This document shows, piece after piece, positions 10,027 through 21,000 of a stretch of 64,000 nt of DNA (its first letter is position 1; each line of letters opens with the position of its first letter). This DNA comes from an uncultured Aquimarina sp. (GTDB taxonomy: Bacteria > Bacteroidota > Bacteroidia > Flavobacteriales > Flavobacteriaceae). Location: NCBI GenBank assembly GCA_947496355.1, contig CANMCO010000006.1, positions 124,001 to 188,000 of the forward strand, in the 5' to 3' direction. The notes below the pieces were generated by a model. That model was given only the letters and a program-made list of their open reading frames with translations. It was not told where the DNA came from and did no database searches. The position numbers and the translations under genes were made by a program.

Positions 10027-11490
10027 CTATAAACCACTTATATAACTTCCATATATATCCTTGAAACGAAAACCTTCAGACAATCGATACTTACTTAGCT
10101 TTTTGTGCTCTACCAATCCCCACAATAAGAATTCTTTCATAAAATACTGATCTTCGGCAGATAACTCCGGCTGGTATTCTTTAATTAAATCGCTAAGAGG
10201 GGTAATTTCATTTAATTTTGATTTGTATTCGTCCTCAGGAACATCATCCAATAATTCAAATCCACTCTCCTCGAAAAACCAATTTATCAGCTCCTGATAT
10301 GGGCTTTCATAGTCTTCTTTTTCTAATTTTTCTATGGCGGGAAAATAATTAGGGAATAATGTCTTAATAGCGCCCGAAATGAGAGAATGGGCTACAGAGG
10401 CGGCTCCCTCTTGCTCTCCCTCATAGACTAATTCTACCTTCCCAGTAATCGAAGGTACAATTCCCATAAAATCACTTAGTCGTATACTTGTACTATCATT
10501 TTTTGATCGTAATGAACGGTACTCCGCGGTACTTAATAAATTTTCATATGCTGTAATACTCAATCTCGCACTTATACCACTCTTATGATCTATAAATTCA
10601 CTTTCTCTAGCTTGAAAACTAATTTGTTCTAAAAGATCTTTTGCCAAATCAGGAACATGGATCAAATCACTTTGTTTATTGTCTGATTTAGCTTCCTGTT
10701 GCGTAATTGTTTTTGCTATTTCTATATTCTCTGGGTAATGAGTAAGAATTTGCGATCCTATTCTATCCTTAAGTGGGGTGACAATGCTTCCTCTATTGGT
10801 ATAATCCTCTGGGTTGGCCGTAAACACAAATTGAATATCCAGCGGTAGCCTTAATTTAAACCCCCTAATCTGAATATCCCCTTCTTGTAAGATATTAAAT
10901 AACGCCACTTGGATCCGAGCCTGTAAATCTGGTAATTCGTTTATTACAAAAATACTTCGATTTGCTCTAGGGATCATTCCAAAATGGATTACACGGTCGT
11001 CTGCGTAGCTTAATTTTAAATTCGCAGCTTTTATTGGATCTACATCTCCTATAATATCTGCTACTGTAACATCTGGGGTAGCTAATTTTTCTGCAAACCT
11101 ATTGGATCTATGCAACCAATCAATCGGTGTTTTATCTCCTTTTTCTGCTAGTAAATTAACCGCATACCTAGAGATGGGATTAAAAGGGTCGTCATTTATT
11201 TCTGATCCTTCGATTACAGGAATCCATTCGTCTAACAGGTTGATCATTTGCCTGGCCAATCGCGTTTTGGCCTGACCTCTTAAGCCTAATAAATTAATAT
11301 TATGTCTTGAAAGAATTGCTCTTTCCAACTCAGGAATTACTGTGTTCTCATATCCATGAATTCCAGTAAAAGTGTCTTCGCCTTTATTTATTTTAGTTCT
11401 TAAATTACTCCTAAGTTCATCTTTGATAGATTTACTTTGATATCCCGACGCTTTTAGTTCGCCAAACGTTTTTATATTCTCAATTTTCAT
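10027..11490 (-). CDS. MoxR/Mg-chelatase-like AAA ATPase
   Basis: 487 residues. Walker A is GLRGQAKT (69-76), a Walker B-like strand is FVINEL (181-186, Asn where Asp is usual), and sensor 1 is TANPEDY (225-231). This places it with AAA ATPases related to the magnesium-chelatase I subunit and MoxR, which act as chaperones together with VWA proteins. The partner gene for a VWA protein lies directly upstream on the same strand (54 bases away), which fits the usual pair. A role in chlorophyll synthesis is not implied, as no other such genes are present. The substrate complex is unknown. Confidence 0.85.
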   Translation of the reverse strand: MKIENIKTFGELKASGYQSKSIKDELRSNLRTKINKGEDTFTGIHGYENTVIPELERAILSRHNINLLGLRGQAKTRLARQMINLLDEWIPVIEGSEINDDPFNPISRYAVNLLAEKGDKTPIDWLHRSNRFAEKLATPDVTVADIIGDVDPIKAANLKLSYADDRVIHFGMIPRANRSIFVINELPDLQARIQVALFNILQEGDIQIRGFKLRLPLDIQFVFTANPEDYTNRGSIVTPLKDRIGSQILTHYPENIEIAKTITQQEAKSDNKQSDLIHVPDLAKDLLEQISFQARESEFIDHKSGISARLSITAYENLLSTAEYRSLRSKNDSTSIRLSDFMGIVPSITGKVELVYEGEQEGAASVAHSLISGAIKTLFPNYFPAIEKLEKEDYESPYQELINWFFEESGFELLDDVPEDEYKSKLNEITPLSDLIKEYQPELSAEDQYFMKEFLLWGLVEHKKLSKYRLSEGFRFKDIYGSYISGL

Positions 11491-11543
11491 ATTTTTCTAT
11501 TTCTCTGTAATGCTATTTTTTTGAATCAAAACCCAAAAAGAAT

Positions 11544-12674
11544 TTATCCTCTTACTCTTTTTTTTCTATTAGTTTCATAATCTTCAAAAATCATTTCACC
11601 TAAACCTTTAAGTCCGGTATAAAATGCTTTTCCTTGATTAGCATAGGTAAACTCCCTTACAAACTGCATCAGATATGGATCTTGTGCAATCATAAAAGTA
11701 GTAATTGGTATATGCAATTTACGTGCTTGTTGTGCCATCATATAGCATTTATTGACAATATGTCGATCTAACCCATTACTGTTTTTATAATATTGTCCAT
11801 CTGGTAATCTAAGGCAACTAGGTTTACCGTCTGTAATCATAAAAATTTGTTTGTTTGTATTTCGTTTTCTACGCAACATATCCATTGCTAATTGCAAGCC
11901 TGCAACTGTATTGGTATGATAAGGTCCAACTTGCAAATATGGTAGATCTTTTATCGCAATGGGCCAGGCATCATTACCGAACACTAAAATATCAAGAGTG
12001 TCTTTAGGATATCTTGTAGTAATGAGTTCTGCCAGAGCCATCGCTACTTTTTTAGCCGGAGTAATACGATCTTCGCCATAAAGAATCATACTATGACTTA
12101 TATCAATCATTAATACAGTGCTCATCTGAGCTTTAAACTGAGTTTCTTCAACAACTAGATCTTCTTCGGTAAGGTTTAAGTCTCCAATACCATGATTAAT
12201 TTGTGCATTTTTAAGACTCTCGGTTATAGAAATTCTTTCCAAAGCATCTCCATATTGGTAATTACGAAACTCCCCAGCATGTTCATCTCCTCTACCCGTA
12301 TAATTTGTTCTATGATTTCCTGATCCACTGCGTTTTAGCTTTCCGAAAATCTGATCCAAGGCTCGTTTCCGTATAGCTTGTTCGGTTTTAGCGGTAATAG
12401 ACATCCCACCATTACCATTTGGCTTTAACTCTTCTCGAATATATCCTTTCTTCTTCAAATCTTCTACAAAATCATCCATTGTATAATTCTCATCAGTAAG
12501 ATTATATTCTTTATCCAGTTCATTCATCCAATCTAAAGCTTCGTCCAGATCACCAGAAGTATGTGTGATAATTTCCTGAAAGATGTCAAAAAGTTTTTCG
12601 AACGGAGATTGCTCTTCTGCTTCATAGAGTTTAAAAGAAAAGCCCTTTTTAAAAATTTTCTTTTTCTTTTTCAT
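11544..12674 (-). CDS. VWA domain-containing protein, partner of the AAA ATPase
   Basis: 376 residues. A very basic N-terminus (MKKKKKIFKK) and a helical region lead to a C-terminal von Willebrand A domain from about residue 183. The MIDAS metal site is visible as D191-x-S193-x-S195 in MIDISHSM, with a later Thr and the FMITDGKPS strand. There is no signal peptide, so it is cytoplasmic. VWA plus MoxR-like ATPase pairs act in assembling or remodelling protein or metal complexes. It is transcribed before the ATPase gene, and the two are presumably one operon. Confidence 0.88.
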   Translation of the reverse strand: MKKKKKIFKKGFSFKLYEAEEQSPFEKLFDIFQEIITHTSGDLDEALDWMNELDKEYNLTDENYTMDDFVEDLKKKGYIREELKPNGNGGMSITAKTEQAIRKRALDQIFGKLKRSGSGNHRTNYTGRGDEHAGEFRNYQYGDALERISITESLKNAQINHGIGDLNLTEEDLVVEETQFKAQMSTVLMIDISHSMILYGEDRITPAKKVAMALAELITTRYPKDTLDILVFGNDAWPIAIKDLPYLQVGPYHTNTVAGLQLAMDMLRRKRNTNKQIFMITDGKPSCLRLPDGQYYKNSNGLDRHIVNKCYMMAQQARKLHIPITTFMIAQDPYLMQFVREFTYANQGKAFYTGLKGLGEMIFEDYETNRKKRVRG

Positions 12675-12803
12675 ACACTAAAGTTAGTACATTTTATATT
12701 AAGATAAATACACATGATACATCGAAGAAATGAGAATTAACATTTGTTTTGGATAATTATAGACGAATAGCTAATCATCAAATTACAAATTGCAAACAAT
12801 TAT

Positions 12804-12811
12804 TATCTTTG
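12804..12811 (+). promoter_or_regulatory. -7 element upstream of the M28 peptidase gene
   Basis: TATCTTTG is a perfect match to TAnnTTTG, 74 bases before the ATG at 12886. A TTG at the right distance upstream (17-23 bases) is not obvious, so only the -7 box is claimed. Confidence 0.45.
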
Positions 12812-12885
12812 AGAGGAAAGTGAGTATTGAAGAAACACTTCTAATATTCTTTTTTTAATCACATAATACACATGATACTACACTT

Positions 12886-14358
12886 ATGAAAAAATTAATT
12901 CTCTTTTCTTTGTTTTTGACTTTTATATACTCGACTTATGCTCAAGATGAGGTAGAAAAAGTTAAATCTACAGTTTCTAAAAGTAAAATTGAAGGACATA
13001 TCTATTTTTTGGCTTCAGATGAATTAAAAGGTAGACAAACAGGATCATCAGAAAATAAAATTGCAGCTCAATATTTAGCCAATACCATAAGAAGTTATGG
13101 CGTTAAGCCTATACCTGATACTCAAAGTTACCTGCAACCTGTAGCGCTTAAAAAGACTTCTGGTGCAACAAAAACCGAATTTAAATCCGGGAACTTAACT
13201 ATAAATCAAATACTAACCATAAATCAGATCAATACAAATTATAAAGGTAAAGCCGTTTTCTTAAACTATGGATTAGAAGAAGATTACAAAGATATAGATG
13301 TAAGGGGAAAATATGTAATCTGTATTATTGGAAGTAAAGATGAAAAGGCAATAAGAGCTGCTTTTTCAAAAACCAAAGAAAAAAGTAAACTTGCCGAAGA
13401 AAAAGGAGCTTTGGGCATTATCGAAATATGTAATCTAGATGATCAAACAAGAATGCAAATGGAACATTATTTTAATAGTGATAAAATGTCTGTATCTAAT
13501 ACCGATAAAGAAGAAAAAAATGAATTTGCATACCTATGGATTAATGATAAAAATGAAGAAATCAGTAAAATATTTACAGATAAAAAAGAAGCAGATATAG
13601 AATTAACCATAACCGGAATCAAGGAAAGTAATGTATATTCTCAAAATGTTGTTGGTATAGTTGAAGGTACAGATCCTAAGTTAAAAAATGAGTATATTAT
13701 TTATTCTGCTCACTATGATCACGTTGGCATTGGTAAACCCGTAGAAAACGATTCTATTTATAATGGAGCTAGAGATAATGCCGTAGGAACTGTTACAGTG
13801 CTTTCTGCAGCAGAAAATATAGCAAAGTATCCTACAAAAAGATCAGCTCTCTTCATTCTTTTTACTGGCGAAGAAAAAGGACTCTTAGGAAGTAGGTGGT
13901 ATGTTGAACACCCTGTAATTCCTTTAAAACAAATGGTGTATTGTTTTAACAGTGATAATGGTGGGTATAATGATATCACTAAAGCTACTATTATTGGGTT
14001 AAGTAGAACTACAGCTCAAACCGATATCATCGAAGCAACCAAAAAATTTGGTCTAGAAGCCATTGATGATCCCGCTCCAGAACAAGGATTATTTGATCGA
14101 TCTGATAATGTTAACTTTGCCGTAAAAGGTATTCCTGCTCCTACATTTAGCATGGGTTTTACTTCATTTAATGAAGAAATCACTAAGTATTACCATCAAG
14201 TAACGGATAATCCAGATTCTTTAGATTACAGTTACTTATTTAAATTTTTTCAGTCTTACGTTCTGGCATGTAGAAAAATAGGAAACAACCCTAAAACTCC
14301 TTTTTGGATAGAGGGCGACAAATATTACGAAGCAGGTATAAAATTGTATCAAAAGTAA
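12886..14358 (+). CDS. M28 family zinc aminopeptidase, exported
   Basis: 490 residues with a signal peptide (about 1-19, ending TYAQ). Two-zinc peptidase residues are all visible: H276 (SAHYDHVG), D297 (GARDNAVG), the catalytic pair E329-E330 (TGEEKGLLGS), D357 (NSDNGG) and H437 (YYHQVTD). The region between about 80 and 250 is an inserted PA-like segment, as in many secreted M28 enzymes. It is probably periplasmic or outer-membrane associated and trims peptides from the N-terminus. The serine hydrolase gene starts 12 bases after its stop, so they likely form an operon. Confidence 0.92.
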   Translation: MKKLILFSLFLTFIYSTYAQDEVEKVKSTVSKSKIEGHIYFLASDELKGRQTGSSENKIAAQYLANTIRSYGVKPIPDTQSYLQPVALKKTSGATKTEFKSGNLTINQILTINQINTNYKGKAVFLNYGLEEDYKDIDVRGKYVICIIGSKDEKAIRAAFSKTKEKSKLAEEKGALGIIEICNLDDQTRMQMEHYFNSDKMSVSNTDKEEKNEFAYLWINDKNEEISKIFTDKKEADIELTITGIKESNVYSQNVVGIVEGTDPKLKNEYIIYSAHYDHVGIGKPVENDSIYNGARDNAVGTVTVLSAAENIAKYPTKRSALFILFTGEEKGLLGSRWYVEHPVIPLKQMVYCFNSDNGGYNDITKATIIGLSRTTAQTDIIEATKKFGLEAIDDPAPEQGLFDRSDNVNFAVKGIPAPTFSMGFTSFNEEITKYYHQVTDNPDSLDYSYLFKFFQSYVLACRKIGNNPKTPFWIEGDKYYEAGIKLYQK

Positions 14359-14370
14359 AACAGCTACATA

Positions 14371-15537
14371 TTGTTTTTATTTCGAAATCATATAAAATAT
14401 TACTTATCACTACTAACAATAGTCACTTTTATAACCTCATGTGATCAAAAAACCCCATTAGAGATAGCCCTCGAGTCCGAATCCAAGTATATTGTACCAG
14501 TGATGCAGGATCCAGAGGGTTATGAATTACAGATTATATATACTCAAATCAACAAAAGTAAAAACGGGAAGGTAAATTTTACAGATTTCGAATTTAATGT
14601 TAACGATAGTGTTTACTTTTATCCTGCAAGCGCTGTAAAATTTCCGGTAGCATTAATTGCTCTAGAAAAATTAAAAGAATTGCAAGAAAAAGGGATCGAT
14701 GTAGACAGAAAGACCAATTTTAAAAAAGAACGCGATACTCTTTATACTAGTATTGAGAAAGAAATTATTAAAATTTTTGCTGTCAGTGATAATCAAGCAT
14801 ATAATCGCTTGTTCGAATTTCTTGGTCAGGATTATATTAATCAAAAACTGCGCTCCAAAAATATAGAAGGAAGAATTTCTCATAGAGTATCGGCTTATCA
14901 TTCGCATAATCTGAAAACCCAACCTATTTTTTTTAAAGAAAATATAGAAGATAGCACCTTAATATATCAACAGGCAGCTATCGAAAATTCACCTCAACCA
15001 AAATTATCTTTAAAAAAACTATTAAAAGGCAAAGGTTATATTTACAATGACACGTTAATTATGGAGCCTAAAGATTTTTCTGAAAAAAATTATCTCCCTA
15101 TAAAGTCTTTACATGAAATGATGAAACGTATTCAATTCCCGGATATGTATTCAGAATCTCAGCATTTTAATATTACTTCCAACGACTATAACTTTGTTCT
15201 AAATGCTATGAGTACATTGCCCCACAGAGCGGGATACAACAAAAAAGAATATTACGATTCTTATGGTAAATTTTTTATGTTTGGAGACACCAAAAAGAAT
15301 ATTCCTGAACATATTAAAATTTATAATAAAGTTGGATATGCTTACGGGTATTTAACAGATTGTGCCTACATAAAAGACACAAAAAATGATATTGAATTCA
15401 TATTATCTGCTACTATTCATGTGAATAAAAACAAGATCTACAATGACAACAATTATGAATACGATGATATTGGTATTCCGTTTTTAGCACAACTAGGAAG
15501 AGAGATCTATAAATTAGAAAAAGCCACAAAGGAATAA
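14371..15537 (+). CDS. Class A beta-lactamase-like serine hydrolase, lipoprotein
   Basis: 388 residues. The TTG at 14371 is the only suitable start before the lipoprotein signal (hydrophobic stretch ending FITSC). Active-site motifs of the penicillin-binding protein / class A beta-lactamase fold are present: S87-A-V-K90 (ASAVKFP), S139-D-N141 (VSDNQAYN), and K320-V-G322 standing for KTG. A typical omega-loop Glu motif is not obvious, and the protein is about 100 residues longer than a class A beta-lactamase, so it is more likely a cell-wall or peptide hydrolase than an antibiotic-resistance enzyme. It follows the M28 peptidase gene closely. Confidence 0.75.
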   Translation: MFLFRNHIKYYLSLLTIVTFITSCDQKTPLEIALESESKYIVPVMQDPEGYELQIIYTQINKSKNGKVNFTDFEFNVNDSVYFYPASAVKFPVALIALEKLKELQEKGIDVDRKTNFKKERDTLYTSIEKEIIKIFAVSDNQAYNRLFEFLGQDYINQKLRSKNIEGRISHRVSAYHSHNLKTQPIFFKENIEDSTLIYQQAAIENSPQPKLSLKKLLKGKGYIYNDTLIMEPKDFSEKNYLPIKSLHEMMKRIQFPDMYSESQHFNITSNDYNFVLNAMSTLPHRAGYNKKEYYDSYGKFFMFGDTKKNIPEHIKIYNKVGYAYGYLTDCAYIKDTKNDIEFILSATIHVNKNKIYNDNNYEYDDIGIPFLAQLGREIYKLEKATKE

Positions 15538-15799
15538 CCACGAAAAAATTACGGTTTATTAAGTATTTCACAAAAATACATTAAAAAAGCAATATAAAAA
15601 TCAAAATTTTAAGAAATATTACCTTTTTTTTAACGTTACCTTTATCGTAGAAAGAGCCTTTAAAGGTTAATTTTACTCTACCCCTAGTTCAGATAATTGT
15701 TAAAGCACTAGACAAATACATATGAATGAATACGTAAACCCCATGTGATTACATAATATGTAGGTAAATGACATAGTATGTAATTCATAAAATCATTGG

Positions 15800-16162
15800 A
15801 TGATGAAAAATTACATATTACCCCTACTCCTATTTTCAATTTATTTATTGTACCCTAATACTCTGATCGAAAATCATAAATATTCAATCAATATCGATCA
15901 AAGTCAAAACCCAAAAGATCGTAAGCTCTCTGTAGAAGAAGTAAAACAAAGAGGTATCGACCTTATGGTTAATCATGTCATAGAAAACATTGAGGAAATT
16001 GATTTGAAGAAAATGGCAAGATCAGCCATTTTTGAAACATCTTATGGCTTTCGTTGGAAAATGGTTAATCTACATACCGGAAAAAAAATCATTATTAAAG
16101 TCGATAAAGACTTTAAACTAATTTCTGCAAGGGATAGTAAAAATAATTCAAAAATTATCTGA
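15800..16162 (+). CDS. Small exported protein of unknown function
   Basis: 120 residues. A hydrophobic N-terminus (about 5-21) looks like a signal peptide or anchor. The rest is charged, with an LSVEEVKQRGIDLMV helix and a C-terminal strand pair (GKKIIIKVDKDFKLISAR) that has the look of a PepSY or YpeB-like fragment. No family was recognised. It is preceded by a 262-base AT-rich gap with no clear gene, and its stop lies 4 bases from the end of the convergent sigma-factor gene. Confidence 0.6.
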   Translation: MMKNYILPLLLFSIYLLYPNTLIENHKYSINIDQSQNPKDRKLSVEEVKQRGIDLMVNHVIENIEEIDLKKMARSAIFETSYGFRWKMVNLHTGKKIIIKVDKDFKLISARDSKNNSKII

Positions 16163-16166
16163 TGTC

Positions 16167-16685
16167 TTAAAATGTTGACGCAATGCTTCTTAAACGAGAT
16201 AATGCCTTAGAAATATGTATTTCTACAGTCTTTTTTGAAATTCCCATTATATCAGCAATTTCTTGATATTTTAAGTTCTCAAATTTGCTTAATTTAAAAG
16301 CTTCTTTACATTTGGGGGGTAACATTTCTATAGCTCGAGATAATTTTTCAATTCTTTCATTATTAAATCCCCCTTCTTCCTTTTGTAATTCATAAAGTGT
16401 TTCTAATTTAATATTATCTAGGCTCGTTCTTATCATCTTCTTTTTATTTTTTCTTAAATATTCTAAAAAACGATTATGACAGGCCTTAAAAAGATAACTT
16501 CTATAAGAATGAATAGTAACCCTTCCTCTTTTATTCCAGATATCGATAAAAACTTCCTGAACGATATCCTCTGTAAGATCAAAATCTCCCGATAATTTAA
16601 AAATATAATCACAAAGCCATTGATAATGTTCATCAAAAACGGCTTTAAATTTAGAAGAACTCAATTTTCCTTTAGTGCTCTGCAA
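16167..16685 (-). CDS. ECF RNA polymerase sigma factor (FecI-like)
   Basis: 172 residues. Region 2 is at about 13-52 (DEHYQWLCDYIF, TEDIVQEVFIDIW, the core-binding and -10 recognition helices); region 4 is at about 115-168 (LPPKCKEAFKLS, YQEIADIMGISKKTVEIHISKALSRLR, a helix-turn-helix). This is the Bacteroidota group of ECF factors paired with FecR. It is divergent from the FecR gene, with 124 bases between the starts. It is predicted to direct transcription of the receptor operon downstream of fecR when the receptor signals. Confidence 0.93.
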   Translation of the reverse strand: MQSTKGKLSSSKFKAVFDEHYQWLCDYIFKLSGDFDLTEDIVQEVFIDIWNKRGRVTIHSYRSYLFKACHNRFLEYLRKNKKKMIRTSLDNIKLETLYELQKEEGGFNNERIEKLSRAIEMLPPKCKEAFKLSKFENLKYQEIADIMGISKKTVEIHISKALSRLRSIASTF

Positions 16686-16809
16686 TTTTTTTGATTTTTT
16701 AAATAAAGAAATAAAAAAAATTCACCTACGAATATAAAAAAAATAAAAATAGTAAGGGTTTTTTAATAAAAGTGCATCTTATTAGTAAAAAACGTTTATT
16801 AAATACAGA

Positions 16810-17955
16810 ATGTTAACATTAATTCAAAAATACTTAGATGGTGTAGCTTCTCCTGCAGAGATTGAGGAACTTGAATTATGGATACAAGAAGATAAACAGA
16901 ATTCAAAAATTTTCAAGGAACAGATTAAACTTCATTATTACTCAAAGAAGAACATATATAAAGCATTTAATAAAGAAATTGCCTTACAAAAAATAATACA
17001 ATCTATTGATAAAAAAAGGAAAAAGAGAGACATAAAGCAATGGCACAAATATGCAGCTATTGTGATAATAATCATTACTTCCTCTATACTCGGGAAATTA
17101 ATGATATTTGATAGAAATGTTTATAAAACAAAGAACTTGATTACAGAAAAGAATATAAACGCAGAAGATATTTTACTCACTTTAGCCGATGGAACTGTAA
17201 AGGTGTTAGGGCAGCAAAACTTATCTTCAAAAAGCACATATCAAGAGCATAGTGAGCTATCCTATCAATCAGCACCTGTACAAGATAATTCTGAAGTAGA
17301 ATATCACACCATTTCTATTCCGAGAGGAAGAAAATTCAAATTAACATTATCCGACAACACAATAGTTTGGCTAAATGCAGAAAGCAAATTAAAATTTCCT
17401 AAGGTATTTAATAGAAATGAAACAACTCGCATCGTCTTTTTGGAAGGAGAAGCTTTTTTTGAAGTTACCACTGATGCATCTCAACCATTTATAGTAAAAA
17501 CCTCTGGGGTCGATGTTAAGGTTTTAGGCACAAAATTTAATGTTTCATCTTATTTTATAGATTCGATGGTTAAAACTACTCTTGTCGAAGGTTCTGTAGA
17601 AATAAGTGAAGTAAAAAAACACGAAAACAACATAAAATTATTACCGGGACATCAAGCATCATTTAATAAGAAAAATAGAAACCTGGATACTAAAAAGGTA
17701 GACATAAATCAATATATATCTTGGCTTGATAATAAATTAATATTTTTTAATGAAAAATTCGAAAATATAATAAAACGAATTGAACGCACCTACGATGTTT
17801 CTATCGTAAATGAGTATCCCGAAATAAATACAAAAAAATACACTGGGGAGTTTGATATAGAAACTATAGAAGATATTTTCAGAATATTATCAACTAGCAC
17901 TTCTTTTAACTACACTATTAATCAAAATCAGATCACTATACGAAAGAAAAATTAA
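16810..17955 (+). CDS. FecR-family anti-sigma/sigma-regulator protein
   Basis: 381 residues. The cytoplasmic N-terminal part (1-80) opens with the helix LIQKYLDGVASPAEIEELE typical of FecR; one membrane span follows (about 81-100); the periplasmic FecR domain is at about 170-275 (RGRKFKLTLSDNT, WLNAESKL, LEGEAFFEV, VLGTKFNVSSY); the C-terminal DUF4974-like part (about 305-380) has the FENIIKRIERTYDVSI motif. It senses the periplasmic STN domain of the receptor and controls the divergent sigma factor. It has the usual length for Bacteroidota FecR proteins. Confidence 0.92.
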   Translation: MLTLIQKYLDGVASPAEIEELELWIQEDKQNSKIFKEQIKLHYYSKKNIYKAFNKEIALQKIIQSIDKKRKKRDIKQWHKYAAIVIIIITSSILGKLMIFDRNVYKTKNLITEKNINAEDILLTLADGTVKVLGQQNLSSKSTYQEHSELSYQSAPVQDNSEVEYHTISIPRGRKFKLTLSDNTIVWLNAESKLKFPKVFNRNETTRIVFLEGEAFFEVTTDASQPFIVKTSGVDVKVLGTKFNVSSYFIDSMVKTTLVEGSVEISEVKKHENNIKLLPGHQASFNKKNRNLDTKKVDINQYISWLDNKLIFFNEKFENIIKRIERTYDVSIVNEYPEINTKKYTGEFDIETIEDIFRILSTSTSFNYTINQNQITIRKKN

Positions 17956-17958
17956 AGT

Positions 17959-17988
17959 AAAAGGGAAGTGTTCGCATCACTCCCCTTT
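17959..17988 (+). terminator. Hairpin between fecR-like and receptor genes
   Basis: The arms 17959-17970 (AAAAGGGAAGTG) and 17978-17988 (CACTCCCCTTT) form an 11-bp stem with one mismatch and a 7-base loop. It may attenuate read-through, so that receptor and FecR levels differ, or protect a 3' end. The run of T after it is short. Confidence 0.5.
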
Positions 17989-18043
17989 ATAGAAATGACT
18001 GTCAATCAGTTTATAATTAACAAATCAAAAATCATTCAAAATT

Positions 18044-21000
18044 ATGAAAAAAAATCTTCCTATTGAAGAAAGGGAACAATACATTCATTCCTTTTTTAAG
18101 AATTTAAAGATGAAAATTACCGGGCTTATTCTAATTGTATGTGCTTTTCAGGTCACCGCAGAGGTTACTTATTCGCAAGAAAAAATAGACTTAGATCTTA
18201 ACCAAGTTCCTATAAACAAAGTATTTTCAGAAATTAAAAAACAAACATCATACAAGTTTTTTTACAGTAATTCTGAAATTGATGATAAAAGAATTATTTC
18301 TATAAAAGTAAAAGAAGCATCCTTGAGTAATGTGTTGTTCAAATTATTTACAGGCCAGGGCATTACCTATCGATTAATTAATAAACAAATTGTATTAAAA
18401 AAAGAGAGCCCAAAGAGTCAACAAAAAATACCAGAATTGGCTGATAATCTAAAAACGATAACTGGTAAAATTACCGAAGAAGGCTCAGGCACACCTCTAC
18501 CAGGGGCTTCAGTAATCATCGAAGGCACAGAAAAAGGGGTTGTTACTGATTTTGATGGTAATTTCAGCATTGATGCAAACCTAGGCGATGTTCTTATTAT
18601 CTCATTTCTTGGTTTTGAAACCGTTACAATCTATGTGACCGATCAAGATGTGTATAATATACAACTAAAACCTGCTGCAAGTCAACTGGATGATATCGTG
18701 CTAGTAGGATCAAGAGCAAGACCTAGAACCGATGTAGAAAGAGCGGTTCCTGTAGATGTTATAAACTCTAGGGATCTTGTAAGTACAGGCCAAACAGATT
18801 TAGGACAACAAGTGCAATTTACATCTCCTTCTTTCAACTCAGCAAAATATGGTGTAAATGGAACTACCAACTATGCCGAGCCTGCAACATTAAGAGGTTT
18901 GGCTCCAGATCAATCTTTGGTATTAGTAAATGGTAAGAGAAGGCACCAATTTTCTGCACTTCAGCTTAATGTAGCTCCAGGTTTAGGAACCATAGTTACG
19001 GATCTAAACTCTATTCCAACAGGAGCCGTTAAGAGGTTGGAAGTCTTACGTGATGGTGCTGCCGCACAATACGGTTCTGATGCTATTGCAGGTATTATAA
19101 ACATCTCATTAAATGATCAAAATGAAGGTGGAAACTTAGCCTCCACAGCCGGGATTTACAATGAGGGAGACGGTTTCACTTTCAAAAATAGTTTGAATTA
19201 CGGATTTAGCTTAGGTAAAGAAAAAAGTTATTTTAATTTTACATTAGAACTTTTCAGATTTGATGGAACCAATCGATCTGATCCTTACACCGGAAATGTT
19301 TATTCTAATGACGATGCCGAAGAAGCGGCCATCCGTGCAGAACGGGGAGTATATCCCGAAGAGCCTTTTGTAGTAGGTAATTACGGTGCTAATCAAAACG
19401 AAACGTATCAAGGGTTTGTAAATATAGGATACCCAATTAGTGAAAATTGGAAATTATATGGTTTTGGAGGTGTTTCTAGAAAAGACATTTTGGCTTTTGG
19501 TTTTTTCAGGAATCCCGCTAGAGCATCAAGAGCAGTGCCCGAGATTTTCCCTGATGGTTATGTTCCTGAGCTTCCAGGAACCTCGTTTGATTTTTCTACG
19601 GCTATAGGTATAGAGAGAACTCTTAAAGATGGCTGGAACTACGATTTTAGCTATAACGCAGGTAGAAATTATTTAGACCTATTTGCTAATAATACTACAA
19701 ATCCATCTTTAGGTGTTGCTAGCCCTACCGAATTTGAAGTTGGACGCTATGATTTTAGGCAACAAATAGCAGAGGCAAACATCACTAAATCTTTACAAAT
19801 CGGTAACCTTGAATCTTTTGATCTAGCCATTGGAGCTGCATTTCGCAATGATAGATTTCTTTTGGTAAAAGGATCACCTGAATCTTTTGCTGTTGGACCA
19901 CTTGCAGCAACCGACGGAAAAGATATTGGATCTAGTGCGCGCCCTGGAATAGCTGATACTGATGAAAATGACTTATCCAGAGATAATTTTGGGTTTTATG
20001 TAGACATAGAATCCGATATAACCCAAAAATGGTTGTTGGGAGCTGCTATACGATTTGAAAATTATAGTGACTTTGGCAGTAATTTATCGGGTAAACTTGC
20101 AGCCAGATATAAAATCACAGATAATTTCTCTATCAGAGGCTCTTACAACAGGGGATTTAGAGCACCGTCACTAGGACAAATAGGAAATAGAGTAAATACC
20201 TCATCAGCACAAAACGGAGAGATTATTATTACCAGACAAATCTCAAGTGATAACCCGGCTCTTGCGCAATTGGGAGTTCAAGATCCCGAAGCCGAGATAT
20301 CCAACAACTTCAATCTGGGTTTAACCGCCAAGCTATTTGATGATAATTTATTACTTACGATAGATGCTTTTCAAATCCTAATCGATGATAGAATTGCGAT
20401 TACAGATAGACTTAGTGCTAATGATTTTCCAATAATTAATAGTCTATTTGAAAACACAAGAGAGATTAGATTCTTTACCAATCAGATCGACACCCAAACT
20501 TTAGGATTGGATATAGTTGCAACTTATAAAAATCGTTTTTCAGAAAGGAGTAACCTTACTACTACATTGGCATTTACGTTTAATGAAACTACTATTGAGG
20601 ATCAAAGGCCTATTCCGCAAGGATTACTTGAAGGAGCCGATCCATCCCAAGCAGATAAATTATTGGTAGGAGAAGTGGCACAACAATTAATTGAAGTGGC
20701 ACAGCCAAGAACCAAACTTTTGTTCTCTCTAAATTATAAATATTCAAAAGTAGCCTTTACCTCAAGAATATCTCATTTTGGTTCCGTAATCGCACGAGAT
20801 GCAACGATCGGAGATCAAAAGTTTACCGCAAAAACATTAACCGATTTGGCCTTGTCTTATGATTTCTCTGATAAATTCACATTTACGTTAGGTAGTAATA
20901 ATATATTCGACGTTTTTCCAGATAAATGGAGAAACTTTCAGGATGGAGATAGTGAACAAGCAGCCTCGTATGCCAATGGCCAAATTCCGTATACTCGAAA

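Noticed and set aside
10027..12674. Magnesium chelatase for chlorophyll synthesis
   Set aside because: Only an ATPase and VWA pair is present with no other tetrapyrrole genes; the pair is better read as a MoxR/VWA chaperone system.
14371..15537. Antibiotic-resistance beta-lactamase
   Set aside because: The fold and SxxK/SDN motifs are present, but the length is untypical, the omega-loop Glu is not evident and KTG is altered to KVG; resistance cannot be claimed.
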